This document shows, one piece after another, positions 22,170 through 32,960 of a stretch of 64,000 bases of DNA (position 1 is its first letter; each line of letters opens with the position of its first letter). This stretch comes from Undaria pinnatifida. Its lineage: Eukaryota; Sar; Phaeophyceae; Laminariales; Alariaceae. The stretch lies in the NCBI GenBank assembly GCA_012845835.1, contig JABAKD010000023.1:19144691-19208690 (forward strand), written 5' to 3'. A program made the position numbers and the translations under genes. The notes under the pieces are model-generated. The model saw only the letters and a list, made by a program, of their open reading frames with translations. It ran no database searches and was not told the DNA's origin.

Positions 22170-23490
22170 TTTTGTCCAACCAGTCCACCTCTGGTTTACT
22201 TCATTCCAAGCTCTCAACACGCGTTGAAACTACTGGACACTGTGATTAAGACATGCGCTCCTTAAAATACGGAAGCCAAACTTCATCATGCCCATCTATT
22301 CTACCTGTTCACCGCAAACACACATTTTCTCAAATTGGAATTTTGGCAAAGGATGTTCATCACAAAATTGCGGGGAAACCAAAATACCAACCGTAATTTT
22401 CTAGTGTACCTTCCTCGGCGAATTCGTGTACCTAGCCACCGCTGTCGTGGCGTTCGCAATGTCCGGACATGTTTTGTCAGCAAGCAACATCAAGCATCCG
22501 ACCTCTACTATTAATAACGCACATATCACCATTCACCACAAATCCTGCAATGAGGTCATATGCAGAAGTTGACTCGAGGCCATTTTTGTCTGTACTCAAA
22601 ACGCTCGTATACTACGTACATGGAATCTTTGAGCACCTGTGGAGTATGCACGCCTTATAAGTCACCCTATTCCCCCTGCTCACTCGTTTTTGTACGGCAC
22701 ACAGATATCGCATCCGATAACACGCTGCACCGGCGCATATAAGGAGAGCGGGGGGTTGAGGGGTTGGGGGGCATGATTCTATCATCTATCATTGCCCAGC
22801 AAAGTATGGTGTGTCAAACTGCAATCCGATGCTAGGCACAACAGGTACAAGATCAGGATGGAACCATCAGGTTAAGGAGAAGGGACACATCTACACTTTC
22901 CACCGTCCCATTACCTTGTTATCACTTTTTCGGCGATGAAGAATTTCTCAACTGTTTGACACGCGAGGAAAAATGGTTGGTTGAAAACGAACCAAAGTAC
23001 CAAAGTGCCATGCCGAGGGTTGCGAGGAAAGTATTAACCGCCAAGAATACCAGGTCATTGCTACGTCAGACAGCACTGCTGCCGTAGTTGTAGCTGTATA
23101 TTTCTTCACTTCAGACGAGCGTCTTCACACACAAACAGTAATACTGCTGTACTGCACCATGTTACCTATTGTACTACTATTGAATGAAGACAAAGCTCAG
23201 ACGGGAAAGACTGTCTACATGATACATAACCTGTTTCTTGCGCACTCGGGTCCAAAAGGCGGGAAGGGTTCTCCAGCTGCGTGTCCGGGCCTCCCGGCTT
23301 TCTCTACCGCAACCAGCCACCTTGTGCCGATTCCAGCTCGGGTCCAGACGTCAATGGGCTCAGCAGCCGACGCTCCCACGGAGCACATACATTAGACTCG
23401 TAGTTCAGTTTCACCACTAGACCGTTGAGCCATCCCTGCTCCCCCTCAAGCCTCCCCCTCTGTCGGAATTGGTGAAATCCGTCGTTCTTG
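22170..23490. other. Unassigned interior of the insertion
   Basis: No frame above 80 codons and no motif. 23395-23445 read on the minus strand contains TGGCTCAACGG and GTCTAGTGGT, reminiscent of a tRNA-derived A-box, but no matching B-box at tRNA spacing was found. Confidence 0.3.
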
Positions 23491-23496
23491 GTTCCG

Positions 23497-23575
23497 GCGT
23501 AGTAGGGATGCTGGGGTCTATAGTCATACGACTACGACCATGCACACACTGAGTACACCCCCCGCCCCCCCTGTC
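23497..23575 (+). repeat. Partial third copy of the 53.5/60.8-kb repeat
   Basis: CGTAGTAGGGATGCTGGGGTCTATAGTCATACGACTACGACCATGCAC parallels 53485-53535 and the complement of 60785-60835. It is followed, as in those copies, by a C-rich run. Confidence 0.6.
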
Positions 23576-23614
23576 GGAATAACCGTTCTTGGATTCACCG
23601 GGGGCCGTCGGCGG

Positions 23615-24244
23615 CTAGGCAGGGCGTTGTGCCCCCGGCGACTGCAGCTGCAACAGCTGCTGCTGCTGCGGTGGCAACGGCCATTGCTTCTCCTGCTCTT
23701 CCTGCTCCTCGTCTCTCACCTCAGCCTCCATCATCCCAATTTTTTCCTCATCAAGGGCCATAACTTTCTCCCCCTCAACCACCATTCCTCGTTCCTCCGC
23801 CTCAACCACCTGCACCAGATGTGCAGCAGCTGTCTTGCCGCTCGCTCCTTGGAGAAACACTGACTCTGTCACCGCAGGTGTAGCAGGGCGCGGGGCCGAG
23901 CTTTTCGCGACTCTTGGTGTAGCTGCTGTGGCTGTTGCGGATGCTGCTAGTTTTTGAAGCTGAGCTTGAAGCTGGGCCACCAACCGTTGCGTTTTCCGAA
24001 GCTCGTTGTGAAACGAAGCTTGTCTCACGCTCTCTATCAATTCGTCGATCTGGTTTTGGAGTCGGGAGAACAGACCCCATCCCGTAGTCATGTCGTTCAG
24101 GGTCAGAAGGCCACAACAAACACCAACTTCGATATCTCTCTTGAGTTGGTTCTGCGTTTCGGGAAGCTCTTCCAGCCCCTGCGTTTTCGTCCGATGAAAA
24201 CTATCCACCGGTTCCCCAACGACACCATCCTGGCCGTATGACAT
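23615..24244 (-). CDS. Hypothetical coiled-coil, Gln/Glu-rich protein
   Basis: 209 codons from ATG 24244. A mixed-composition N-terminus (1-60) with GWGLFSRLQNQIDELIESVRQ leads into a coiled coil (about 65-105: NELRKTQRLVAQLQAQLQKL). Then come an Ala/Thr/Pro linker, a segment VVEAEERGMVVEGEKVMALDEEKIGMMEAEV, an EEQEEQEKQ stretch and a poly-Q/Leu tail. Amphipathic periodicity and sustained openness make it the best intact ORF outside copia. It resembles the coiled-coil gag or ORF1-type proteins of retroelements only in general style, and no family is recognised. It lies inside the insertion at 20085-24754, so it may be element-encoded. Confidence 0.5.
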   Translation of the reverse strand: MSYGQDGVVGEPVDSFHRTKTQGLEELPETQNQLKRDIEVGVCCGLLTLNDMTTGWGLFSRLQNQIDELIESVRQASFHNELRKTQRLVAQLQAQLQKLAASATATAATPRVAKSSAPRPATPAVTESVFLQGASGKTAAAHLVQVVEAEERGMVVEGEKVMALDEEKIGMMEAEVRDEEQEEQEKQWPLPPQQQQLLQLQSPGAQRPA

Positions 24245-24350
24245 GATGGCTCAAGTCGATATCCCAAGCTCTCCTCCATCTCGGCAGATTGTCTGCAATC
24301 TGAAGATTGAAGGCTCCAATTGGTCGTCGTACTTCTCGATTATGATCGTG

Positions 24351-24660
24351 TTTCTTGACTCCTGGGAGCGTCGCAGGGCAGTGCCACTGCACAGACGATA
24401 GCTTGGGTGGTGGAGGACCCAGTGAGTAGGCGAATAAATAGAACGCGTAGATATTTGTTATTCAGCTCCTCACGAGTATTTCACATACATAATTTAGCTC
24501 CTCTCGAGTATCATGGGGACGACGTCCCGGATATGCGGAAAAGCGGCGAATTAGACGGGACAGATCTCTGACATCCCGGTATCCCAGTACGTCGAATTTA
24601 ATCTATCATTGGAACTTCTATCTTCCATTATCATATATTTATCAAGAAAACATAGTCAAC
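24351..24660 (+). repeat. Subterminal direct repeat, right
   Basis: Diverged copy of 20127-20425. The plus frame running into it (24243-24400) contains LKIEGSNWSSYFSIMIVFL. This vaguely recalls the N-terminal gag motif of copia-type elements, but it is too short to assign. Confidence 0.65.
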
Positions 24661-24761
24661 AGGGCCTCGTTAGGCCTAATATACTGGTTTAGTATCAAGA
24701 GGTCCTTGACGGCTGTCCGTCAAAAGTCAAGAGTGCCGTCAACCGACATCTTCGCATCTAC

Positions 24762-26735
24762 AGCTCTGATATTCCGGGGATGAAAACGGATATCCCACCG
24801 AACGACACCGCTTCGCACGGTGTGGAAACCCCAACCCCACCGATTGATCGCTGACTGGCTGGAGGTTCTACACAGAGTCAGCGCTACCCGCGGATGATTC
24901 GGCTTTATCCCCGGTAAAACAATCCTTCGATACATTTCGAACCCCGACACCTGGGATATATAAACAGAGACCGCCCTTGGTTGATACCGCCTTGCATGCT
25001 GTGGAAACCCCAATCCCGTTTGTTGATCACTTATTTGCTGGAGCTCGTATACCCAGCACCACCCCGGGAGGATGAGCCGCACCAATGGGGGGAAAAACCG
25101 CCACACCCGGGGAGGATAGACCCCCAGCCCCGGGTCAGTATCCTTCCGTACATGAACAACTCTGGTATCCCGGGGCCCCAAACCTAGATCCCGTGGATCG
25201 ACACCGCTTCGCATGCTGTGAAATCCCCACCCCCGACAGGCTGATCGCTGATTGGCTGGGGCTCGTGTATGCATATAGGTCAACGCCAACAGCGAAGAAT
25301 AACGCCCCATCCCCGGCTCAGAATTACTTCCATATCGCTATAACTACGACAACCCGGGGACGAAAAATGAGTTCGTCCGGGTTGACACCACCCCGCGTGG
25401 TGTGGAAACCCCAATCCTGTTAGATTATCGCTGAATTGGCTGGAGCGTGTAGAGCTAGAGCCACCCGGGGAGGATTGAGGTGCACCACTTGGGGAGAGTT
25501 CCGCCTCGCCCGGGAAGGATAGAGACCCACACCGGTTCATAAATACCGCCGTATCTTTGCAACTCCAACAACACGGGAGTAAAAACGGTATTCCTTCTGG
25601 TCGATACCGCCCCGCACGGTGTGGGAACCCCAACGCCGCTGGCTGGTTTCGATTGGTTAGGGCTCGTACATGGAGCGAGCCAGCGGGGGTTGATAGGGTT
25701 CCATCCTCGGTTCCGATTTATGTCCAAAGGTCTACAACTCCGAAAATCCGGAAAAAAAAAAATCCTCCGGATCTTTCACGCCTCGCACGATGTGGAAACC
25801 CCAATCCCACCGCCTGATCGCTGATTGGATGGGCGCGTACATCGACTCGGCGCAACGCGAGGAGTATAGGGCCTGATTGCCGGTTGAGATATCCTTTCCT
25901 ATCTTGAAAATTTTAACAGCCCGGGGACGAAAACCATGTCCTACCGGGTCTACACAACCTCCCACGCGGCGTGGAAACCCCAACACCACGGTAGGGTTGC
26001 TAATTGACCGGGGCTTGCAGATAGAGCCGGCACCACGCGGGGAGACTATATTTTTATGTTGGGCACATAAATCCTACCATACGTCTACAACTCCGGCAAC
26101 CAGGGGACGAAACGGAAAGCCTCCGGGTCGATTCCGCCCCGCACGGTGAGGAAACCCCAACTGCACTGGCCAATCGCTTATTGGCTGGGGCTTGCACATA
26201 GAGCCAGCGCCACCTGGGGAGACTATATTTTATATTGGGCACATAAATCCCACCATACATGTACAACTCCGACAACCGGGGGGCGAAACGCAAAGCCTCC
26301 GGGTCGATTCCGCCTCGCACGGTGAGGAAACCCCAACCCCACCCGCCGATCGCTAATTAGCTGGGACTCGCAAATATAGCCAGCGCCACCTGGGGAGACT
26401 TTATTTTTATATTGGGCATATAAATCCTACCATACATCTACAACGCCGACAACCCGGGGCGAAAGCGCCAAGTCTCCAGGTCGGTTCCGCCCCGCATGGT
26501 GAGCAAACCCCAACCCCATCGGCCGATTGCTTATTGGCTGTGGCCCGTACATAGAGCCAGTAGCACCCTGGGAGAGTAAAGTCTCATCTCTTTTCAGACG
26601 TCCTCCCGTATTTCAACTTTGACAAACCAGGGACGAAAACGGAGTTTCCCCTTGTCGATACTGCCCCGCAAGTGTGGGAACCCAATCTTCGAGTATTTCG
26701 TCATTTCGCTCCGCTAGGGTTCGTAGAGAGATCAA
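24762..26735 (+). repeat. ~176-bp satellite array, right block
   Basis: Eleven units by the CGCACGGTGTGGAAACC mark (near 24815, 24995, 25208, 25393, 25613, 25787, 25963, 26138, 26314, 26491, 26668), in the same orientation as the left block. Units between 25963 and 26560 are most alike and share TAYATTGGGCACATAAATCC, suggesting recent local amplification. Open frames across the array are by-products of its composition. Confidence 0.9.
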
Positions 26736-26739
26736 GTCA

Positions 26740-26900
26740 CCCCCAAGCGTTTCAGGAAGTTTATTGACTCTCATCTCATACTAGCCTGTTAATATAGAAC
26801 TTGTAGATTCAACGTGGATCAATTACAGAATTCAGCACATATCGAGTTCGAGATCGATGCAAGTCGGTTCTCGAAGCAGCACAAGTCCGAGTCACAGCAG
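26740..26900 (+). repeat. Satellite right-flank repeat
   Basis: TTTCAGGAAGTTTATTGACTCTCATCTC ... GTAGATTCAACGTG ... CAGAATTCAGCAC matches 16290-16480 and 16913-17100. Confidence 0.6.
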
Positions 26901-28490
26901 TGTTTTACCTTTTTTTTTCTTCTTTTTTTTATCCTCCGGCGGATGGGGAAAATAAAGCTATAACTCGCAACACTTCCACGTTTTTTCATACGCGTCGTGT
27001 GTCGATTTAACTCAGTTGCTTTCGCAGCCCAGCGGGGCGCACCCTTCGGATCCCATTGTAGGTATAGCGTAAGCTGTCCCTATTAGTGGTTTCGTTACAA
27101 CCCCGGCAGCGCAAGCTGCCGTTGTGTACGGACGCGTGTGTATGTCGACCGGGCCTGTCCCCTGAGGGTCAGGGTTCTACACTCAGCAGCAAAGGACACA
27201 ACAAATAGGAAGAAAAACGTGGCAACACACCAACACGAAGCCCGCTAGCACCTGCTCTATTGCTGCAACGAGTCTGGGCCGATAGCGACGATCCCCCGAT
27301 ACGGCATCGTGACGAATGCAAATAGCCCCCACTTTTGTGCGTGTATTACTATGGTTTGAAAATCCAAAATCCGACTAAGTAAAAGCGTAACTATTTATTT
27401 TATGGCCTTTACAGTTCTCTTCGGAATGCCACCGGAATCAACGCGACCGTTTTCCTGACCTCTACGTGTTGATTGAACCATAAAAATGCTGCCGAGGCCA
27501 ATTTGTTTTGGAGGAGCAATGACCCGTCATGGTACATATAGAGTAAACGTCAAACTGAGTATGAGTCGGTTTTTACTGTTATTTACTTACATTAAAAGCG
27601 CTTTGCGGGATTTTCAAGAAATATGTCAGTTTTGGTGAGGAGTACTTGTCTCGCTTTTGTCGCCAGAGGTGTAACATCTATCGTTCTTGTTTATTTCAAC
27701 CTTTTGGATGTAATGGTTGGTGACAATAGGCCACGTTTGGCGATGATGGTATCATCATGTACGCCACGGGTCGTGAGTTGTTTGTCAGTTTAGTTGTATT
27801 AAGGAGCCACACCGAACTTGTGTTTGTTTATTTTGTTGACTGTCCGAGCAAAAACTCTGTAAAAAAAAAATCTTCAGCAGAAGCTATGTTTTTCCTAGTA
27901 TAAATATTCTAGCGGTAATGTTAATGCCTTACGGAAAACATAACGCCTCCCGAACAACAGCTGCTACGACCGAGTTTATGGCGCGTGAAGAAAGTTTACA
28001 TTCGCGGGAATCGTTTTCGTACGGCTGCCAGATCACTCGGGCGCATGCTTAAACCCTAAAAATGCCTCAGAGACTATCGCTGTGCACGTGGTTTTGCCAT
28101 CTATTGGTCGCCTTGAGAAACGTGAAAGTTGTCGCGCCACAGATGTTTAATGTTGAACTTCTTCGACACTTCCAACCACTGGCATGACCGTTGCCGTCCT
28201 CTAACGGAACCCCGCGTTCCTTGCAGCAAGAGCGCCGAAATGCAGTTTTACGGTTTAGGGGCTGCAAAGTGACCAAGTTCGGGCATAATTTTACCGGATG
28301 CACACAAGAAGGCGTACGTTTTAGGTACGTAAAAAAGCGTTGGACTGAACGTAAGCTTTGTTCGCATGTTATATAACCGGACGCAGCAGCTGTTGTTTGG
28401 GATGTGTATCGCTTTCCGCGAGCTCGAAATAGTATAGCTGCTGCGGAAAAAACTAACTATAAAATTTAATAAATAAAACAAAACAAATAG
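26900..28490. other. No feature recognised
   Basis: AT-balanced sequence without long frames, tandem repeats or element termini that I can see. Confidence 0.4.
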
Positions 28491-28499
28491 ATGCCTGGT

Positions 28500-28760
28500 A
28501 TTTAAGTATGTTGGCCCTTGCACGAGAGCAGCCACGGGGTCCGATTTAGACCGGTGTTTTAGCCGTCTTCGAAATAACTCGAGCTGAGGTGCACCTCTCG
28601 ACGCGCAGTTTCCTCGTTGTTCCTCACCTTGCTCGCTATTCCCGAATCATCCAGGGGCGGCCCCGGCCGTTTTAGCTTTGTGTCGTGACGGTTGCTGCAA
28701 AATCGTACTTTTCGCGATATTTTTGTTCCGAAAAGTCAAGTTCGTAGTCGTCAGTATAGC
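28500..28760 (+). repeat. Dispersed repeat P, copy 1
   Basis: TTGGCCCTTGCACGAGAGCAGCC, CCGTCTTCGAAATAACTCGAG, CTCACCTTGCTCGC, GTGTCGTGACNGCTGCAAAATCG. The same order occurs at 32720-32960 (+) and inverted at 32165-32400. Confidence 0.85.
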
Positions 28761-28794
28761 ACCACTTTTTTGGTCCCGATAGTTGTCGTACAAC

Positions 28795-28940
28795 AGTAGC
28801 TTGAGGGGTAGCCCCGAACGATTTTTAACCGATTGGGCGCAAATTGGAATCTTGGCGAGATTACTTGTTTTCCACGTTAGTTTCTTTGTTTTTTTTTCTC
28901 TGGGTTCGAACCCCCGTGTGCACATTGTCCGATCGTCTTT
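28795..28940 (+). repeat. Dispersed repeat T, single copy
   Basis: GTAGCTTGAGGGGTAGCCCCGAACGAT, GATTGGGCGCAA, then T-rich sequence and CTGGGTTCGAACCCCCGTGTG. Related copies stand in tandem at 40447-40830. It contains the 12-bp palindrome GGGTTCGAACCC, identical to a tRNA B-box core. Confidence 0.75.
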
Positions 28941-29044
28941 TATTCTTACTTTTTCCCCCCTTATTTTTTCAATTATTCATGTACCGGCTCAAAGCAACGT
29001 GAAAACATTACTGTATGCGTATTGTTATACTATAAATGCATCTT

Positions 29045-29200
29045 GCTGTGTCGAACTGCCGCAGCTGCCGCCCCTGCTGTTGTGGAAATTACACGTACGT
29101 TCCAGGGGGACTTCGCCGCGGCGGGCTGCCGCTCGCCTTGGCTCCGCGCATGCCCGTAATTTTCGAGGGTGCATAATATGTAATATCGAGGCTGCCTATG
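29045..29200 (+). repeat. Dispersed repeat Q fragments
   Basis: GAACTGCCGCAGCTGCCGCCCCTGCTGTTGT parallels 40868 (+). The adjoining CGGCGGGCTGCCGCTCGCCTTGGCTCCGCGCATGCCCG is the complement of 41117-41155, so the two ends of Q are here joined head to tail in opposite sense. Confidence 0.65.
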
Positions 29201-29284
29201 CGACATCACTGCCTTGGGGTGCTGTAGTTTTTTGTTTGTTTTGTTATTTAGGTGCAATGAACCATACTAGGTATCAACTAATTG

Positions 29285-30450
29285 CGTAACCCCGAGGGCG
29301 ATGACGAAGAACAGCAGCACACAGCAGCACTGCAGCTGCAGCGACAGCAGGACAGCAACACAGAGAAACAGCAGCAGAAATACATGACAGGTGGATACAA
29401 ATGCATGCTTGTCCGTACGTCGTACGGCAGTGTATATCAGTGTAACATAAAGGTGAGGCCAGCAATCAGCCCACCGAGAGCTCTACGGCTGATGACCTTG
29501 TCTAAATCTGGCTTCTCGATCGCTGACACGACAGGGCCAACATACTTATTCATGACGGGTAGATACAAATAATCCTCGTACGTCGTACAGCAGCGCACGG
29601 CAGTATACTATTTTTATATCAGATCCAGGTAACGCAGCCGCAAGGGTAGTGACCGTCATCGCGAGAGCGGTGCCCGTGGCCGCTCCAGAAATGCAAGCCT
29701 TGGGAGTAGGATGTTGAACCAGGAGGCTGCCGTTTTTTCGCCTCGCCGAAGATCGGATGGCTGGGCGGCATAAGCTCTCGTCACCACCACAGGCGATGAA
29801 GAACAGCAGCACACAACAGCACTGCAGCTACAGCAACAGCAGGATAGCAACACAGAGAAGCGGCATCAGAAATACATGATAGGTGTATACAAATACATAC
29901 TCGTCCGTGCGTCGCACAGCAGCCGTTTTTTCGCCTCGCCGAAGATCGGATGGCTGGGCGGCATAAGCTCTCGTCACCACCACAGGCGATGAAGAACAGC
30001 AGCACACAACAGCACTGCAGCTACAGCAACAGCAGGATAGCAGCACAGAGAAGCGGCAGCAGAAATACATGATAGTGTATACAAATACATCCTCGTCCGT
30101 GCGTCGTACAGCAGCGTATATCAGTATTATATGAAGGTGAGGCACGTCCAGCAATCAACGCACCGAGAGGTGGATCTCGAGCTAGGGCGTCTACGGCTCA
30201 AAACCTTGTCTGAATCTGGCCTCTCGATCGCTGGTTGACACGACATGGCCAACATATTTTGACATGACGGGTGGGTACAAATACATACTCGAACGCTGTA
30301 CAGCAGCGAACAGCGGTAATGTATTAGATATATCAGGTCCAGGTACCGCACCGCAAGGGTAGTGACCGTCATCGCGGAAGCGGTGCCCGTGGCCGCTCCA
30401 GAAGCGCAGACCTTAGGAGTAGGTGTCGAAGCAGGGGGGTGCCGTTTTTT
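29285..30450 (+). repeat. CAG-rich segment with nested tandem duplications
   Basis: A unit from CGTTTTTTCGCCTCGCCGAAGATCGG at 29731 is repeated almost unchanged from 29924 (193-bp period, ending about 30116). A larger ~680-bp duplication relates 29290-29735 to 29975-30450 (ATGACGAAGAACAGCAGCACAC; TCTGGCYTCTCGATCGCTG; GCAAGGGTAGTGACCGTCATCGCG). CAGCAGCAC runs encode Gln/His in some frames but no gene is supported. Confidence 0.85.
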
Positions 30451-30459
30451 CGAGGGTCA

Positions 30460-30880
30460 AGGGCGGTACTGCTTGATAGGCGGACTCAGGCGGGGCGGTA
30501 TTGCAAAACGGCGGTTCTTGTTTTAGTGGTTCCCGGTTTTTCATTTATTGACGGTACCGAATTCGGCGGTTCCCGGTTTTACGAAATCTGGCGGTACATT
30601 TTTCAGCGGTAGTGCAAGACGTCCCGGTTTCTCGTTTTTTGGCGGTACCGAACTTGGCGGTTCCCGGTACTATGAAATCTGGCGGCACTGTTTAGGCGGT
30701 AGTGCAATACGGCGGTATTTTTTGGCGCCCGGTTTATCTTTTTTTGGCGGTACCTAAATTGACGGTTCCCGGTACTACAAAATCTGGCGGTATTGTTTCG
30801 GCGGTAATGCAACACAGCGGCATTTTGTTTGGCGGTAGACTGTTTTTCGTTTTTCGGCGGTAATTGGGCGGAAATTGCGG
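30460..30880 (+). repeat. GGCGGTA-rich tandem repeats, ~100-bp units
   Basis: Units starting GGTTCCCGGT at about 30568, 30659 and 30764 contain TAYRAAATCTGGCGGTA, then GGCGGTAGTGCAAYAC. The word GGCGGT recurs every 10-25 bp throughout. Confidence 0.85.
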
Positions 30881-31389
30881 TGCCTAGCTATGGTTTTTCC
30901 AGCCCTTTGCTCGGACCCTTGAACGGTTGGTTAGTACGGCGATTTCAACGAGAAATCGAGGCAAAACCAAATGGCAAAACGGCGGTTACTTCATTTTGAA
31001 GAACAAGAACTTAAGAACAAAAAATAGAGCAGCCTTATGCAAAATGCACGAACAGCGAGGGCACCCTGAAACCAATAAAAAAATCGACTGCCATGATGTA
31101 TTATCGTATTATCAAAAACTTAATAATCCCCTCTCGAAGAACAAACATCAGAAGAATAAAAACCACACACATTAATCCGTCTCTAAGATTAGGTCGAATA
31201 TTCTGGTGTATAGCCTCATCAGCCAGGTCTAAACGCCCCTCCCATTTTCTCCTTGAACTGTTACGACGTCTACACCTCCAGAAATAGGCAAAGGTTCTAC
31301 CGAAAAGAAACCCGAGAAGCACATATGAATACAGTATACCTGGTACAGAACACAAAACACAGAACACCGCACATAACACGTAAATAAAG

Positions 31390-31830
31390 TTTTGGGCGGT
31401 ATCCATTTTGTCGGTGCCTTTTGGGCGGTATCCAGTGTTGGCTGTGCATTTTAGGCGGTACCCAGTGTTGGCGGTGCCTTTTGGGCGGTATCCAGTGTTG
31501 ACCGTGCCTTTTGGGCGGTATCCAGTGTTGGCGGTGCCCGTTGGGCGGTCTCCAGTATTTACGGTACTTTCTGCGCGGTTTCCATTGTTGGCGGTGCCTT
31601 TCAGGTGGTATCGAGAGTTGGCGACACTTTCTGGGCGGTATCGAGGGTTGGCGGTACTTTTTTGGCGCTTCCCGGTATATGCAATACTTGGCGTCTCTTT
31701 TTTCGGCGGCAATGAATACGGCTGTATTTGTTTTGGCGGTTCCCGGTTTTTCGTTTTGTTGGCGGTACCGACTTGGGCAGTTCATGGTATATACAAAATC
31801 TGGCGGTAAACCGCCAAAATACCGGGACCG
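31390..31830 (+). repeat. 30-bp minisatellite in a GGCGGTA context
   Basis: From 31396 the unit GGGCGGTATCCAGTGTTGGC plus GGTGCCTTTT repeats with exactly 30 bp period for about five good and four degraded copies. It then grades into the GGTTCCCGG/GGCGGTACC pattern of 30460-30880. Because 30 is divisible by three, both strands stay open (decapeptide repeats); this should not be read as a gene. Confidence 0.9.
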
Positions 31831-32159
31831 TCCCCCTGGGCGGCATTTTCATAACGGAAAAGTACCGCCCTGAACGCTGATTTTTCGCCTCGCCGAAGAT
31901 CGGGTGACTGCGGCGGCATAAGTTCTCGTCACCACCGCAGGAGCAGCCACTGCTGTGGTCCCCGCAGGAGTAGGGGCATTGGCAGTAGGCATAGGATCAG
32001 ACATGCTGTTGCTGACGGCGTGGGCCATCTACCTCTGTCGCTTCTGCTGTCGTCTGTTGTCTGTCCTTTGCGCTCTGTTCTCTGCAGAATCCAGGAAGAA
32101 TAATCGTTTGTTGATATTTGCGATGATTTTCTTACCACGGGGAATGGGGAGGTAAATCG

Positions 32160-32960
32160 TACCCAAATCGAAATTATGCCGCATGCTCGCATTTTGAACA
32201 AACGCAAAAAAAACACTCCCGGCAGAGAGACGACGCGAGCACGACCGACGCCGACCCGACACAGTCGGGAGAGTCAAGCAAGTGGAGAAACGTCCAGGAC
32301 ACAGCACGCCGAGATGTGGACCAGAGCTCGAGTTGTCCGAAGACAACTTGAAACCTGGTCTAAATCGGAGCCTTCGGCCGCGCTCGTGCAAGCGCCATCA
32401 TATTTGTATTGGTATTAAAATATTTAATAGGAGTTGTGCCGGGTCCACTGCTGCTGTTGTTCGTCATGGTGTGCCGTATTACGCAATTTGCTGCTGTGGT
32501 TTATTGCACCTGTTTTTCTATGTTTCTTGCTCTGTATTCACACGCTGTTTTTTCATTGTACCCCTTGGCAGTGCTGTCGCATGTACAGCATCGATTTACT
32601 TATACTCCTATACATACTCATAGCGTATGTCTTGCATCCTCGATACTTACGGGGATACGTGGAGCCAAGACGGGTGGCAGCCCGCCGTGACGGAGCCCCT
32701 CTATAAACACACAAACAAATACGTTGGCCCTTGCACGAGAGCAGCCGAAGGGCCCGATTTGGACCAGGTTTTGAGCCGTCTTCGAGATAACTCGAGAAGA
32801 GGTCCACCTCTCGGCGCGCGGTGTCCTGGACCTGCCTCACCTTGCTCGCCCCTTCCGACTCTGCAGGGGGCGGCCTCGGCCGTCCTCGCCTCGTGTCGTG
32901 ACAGCTGCTGCAAAATCGTGATTTTTTGCGAAAATTGCTGTTGCGAAAAGTTATTTACAG
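32160..32960. repeat. Foldback: inverted copies of repeat P around repeat Q
   Basis: 32165-32402 is the complement of repeat P and 32718-32960 is repeat P in plus sense. The ~315 bp between them is repeat Q (TGCTGCTGTGGTTTATTGC, TACCCCTTGGCAGTGCTG, GCATGTACAGCNTCGATTTA, GGAGCCAAGNCGGGTGGCAGCCCGC). The two arms could form a ~240-bp stem. Confidence 0.8.

Larger units (their letters stand above)
20085..24754. mobile_element. 4.67-kb insertion splitting the satellite
   Basis: The satellite is interrupted between a CATCTAC at 20078-20084 and a CATCTAC at 24755-24761, where each satellite unit has only one such word; this looks like a 7-bp target duplication. The termini are imperfectly inverted: left AAATGTCTCGGTTAGCGG against right-end complement AAGATGTCGGTTGACGG, with GTCAAGG repeated inverted further in. 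Inside are two MITE-like elements, a minus-strand ORF (23615-24244) and subterminal direct repeats (20127-20425, 24351-24660). Superfamily is undetermined. The boundaries could be off by a few bases. Confidence 0.55.

Noticed and set aside
18599-26320. Many 60-196 codon ORFs in the satellite
   Set aside because: They follow satellite phase and composition, change frame from unit to unit and lack a shared peptide.
29770-30120. CRISPR-like direct repeats
   Set aside because: Repeats are 193 bp long with no spacer structure, in a eukaryotic context.
31290-31873. Long overlapping ORFs on both strands (133-203 codons)
   Set aside because: They are produced by a 30-bp tandem repeat, whose period is a multiple of three; the decapeptide repeats are by-products.
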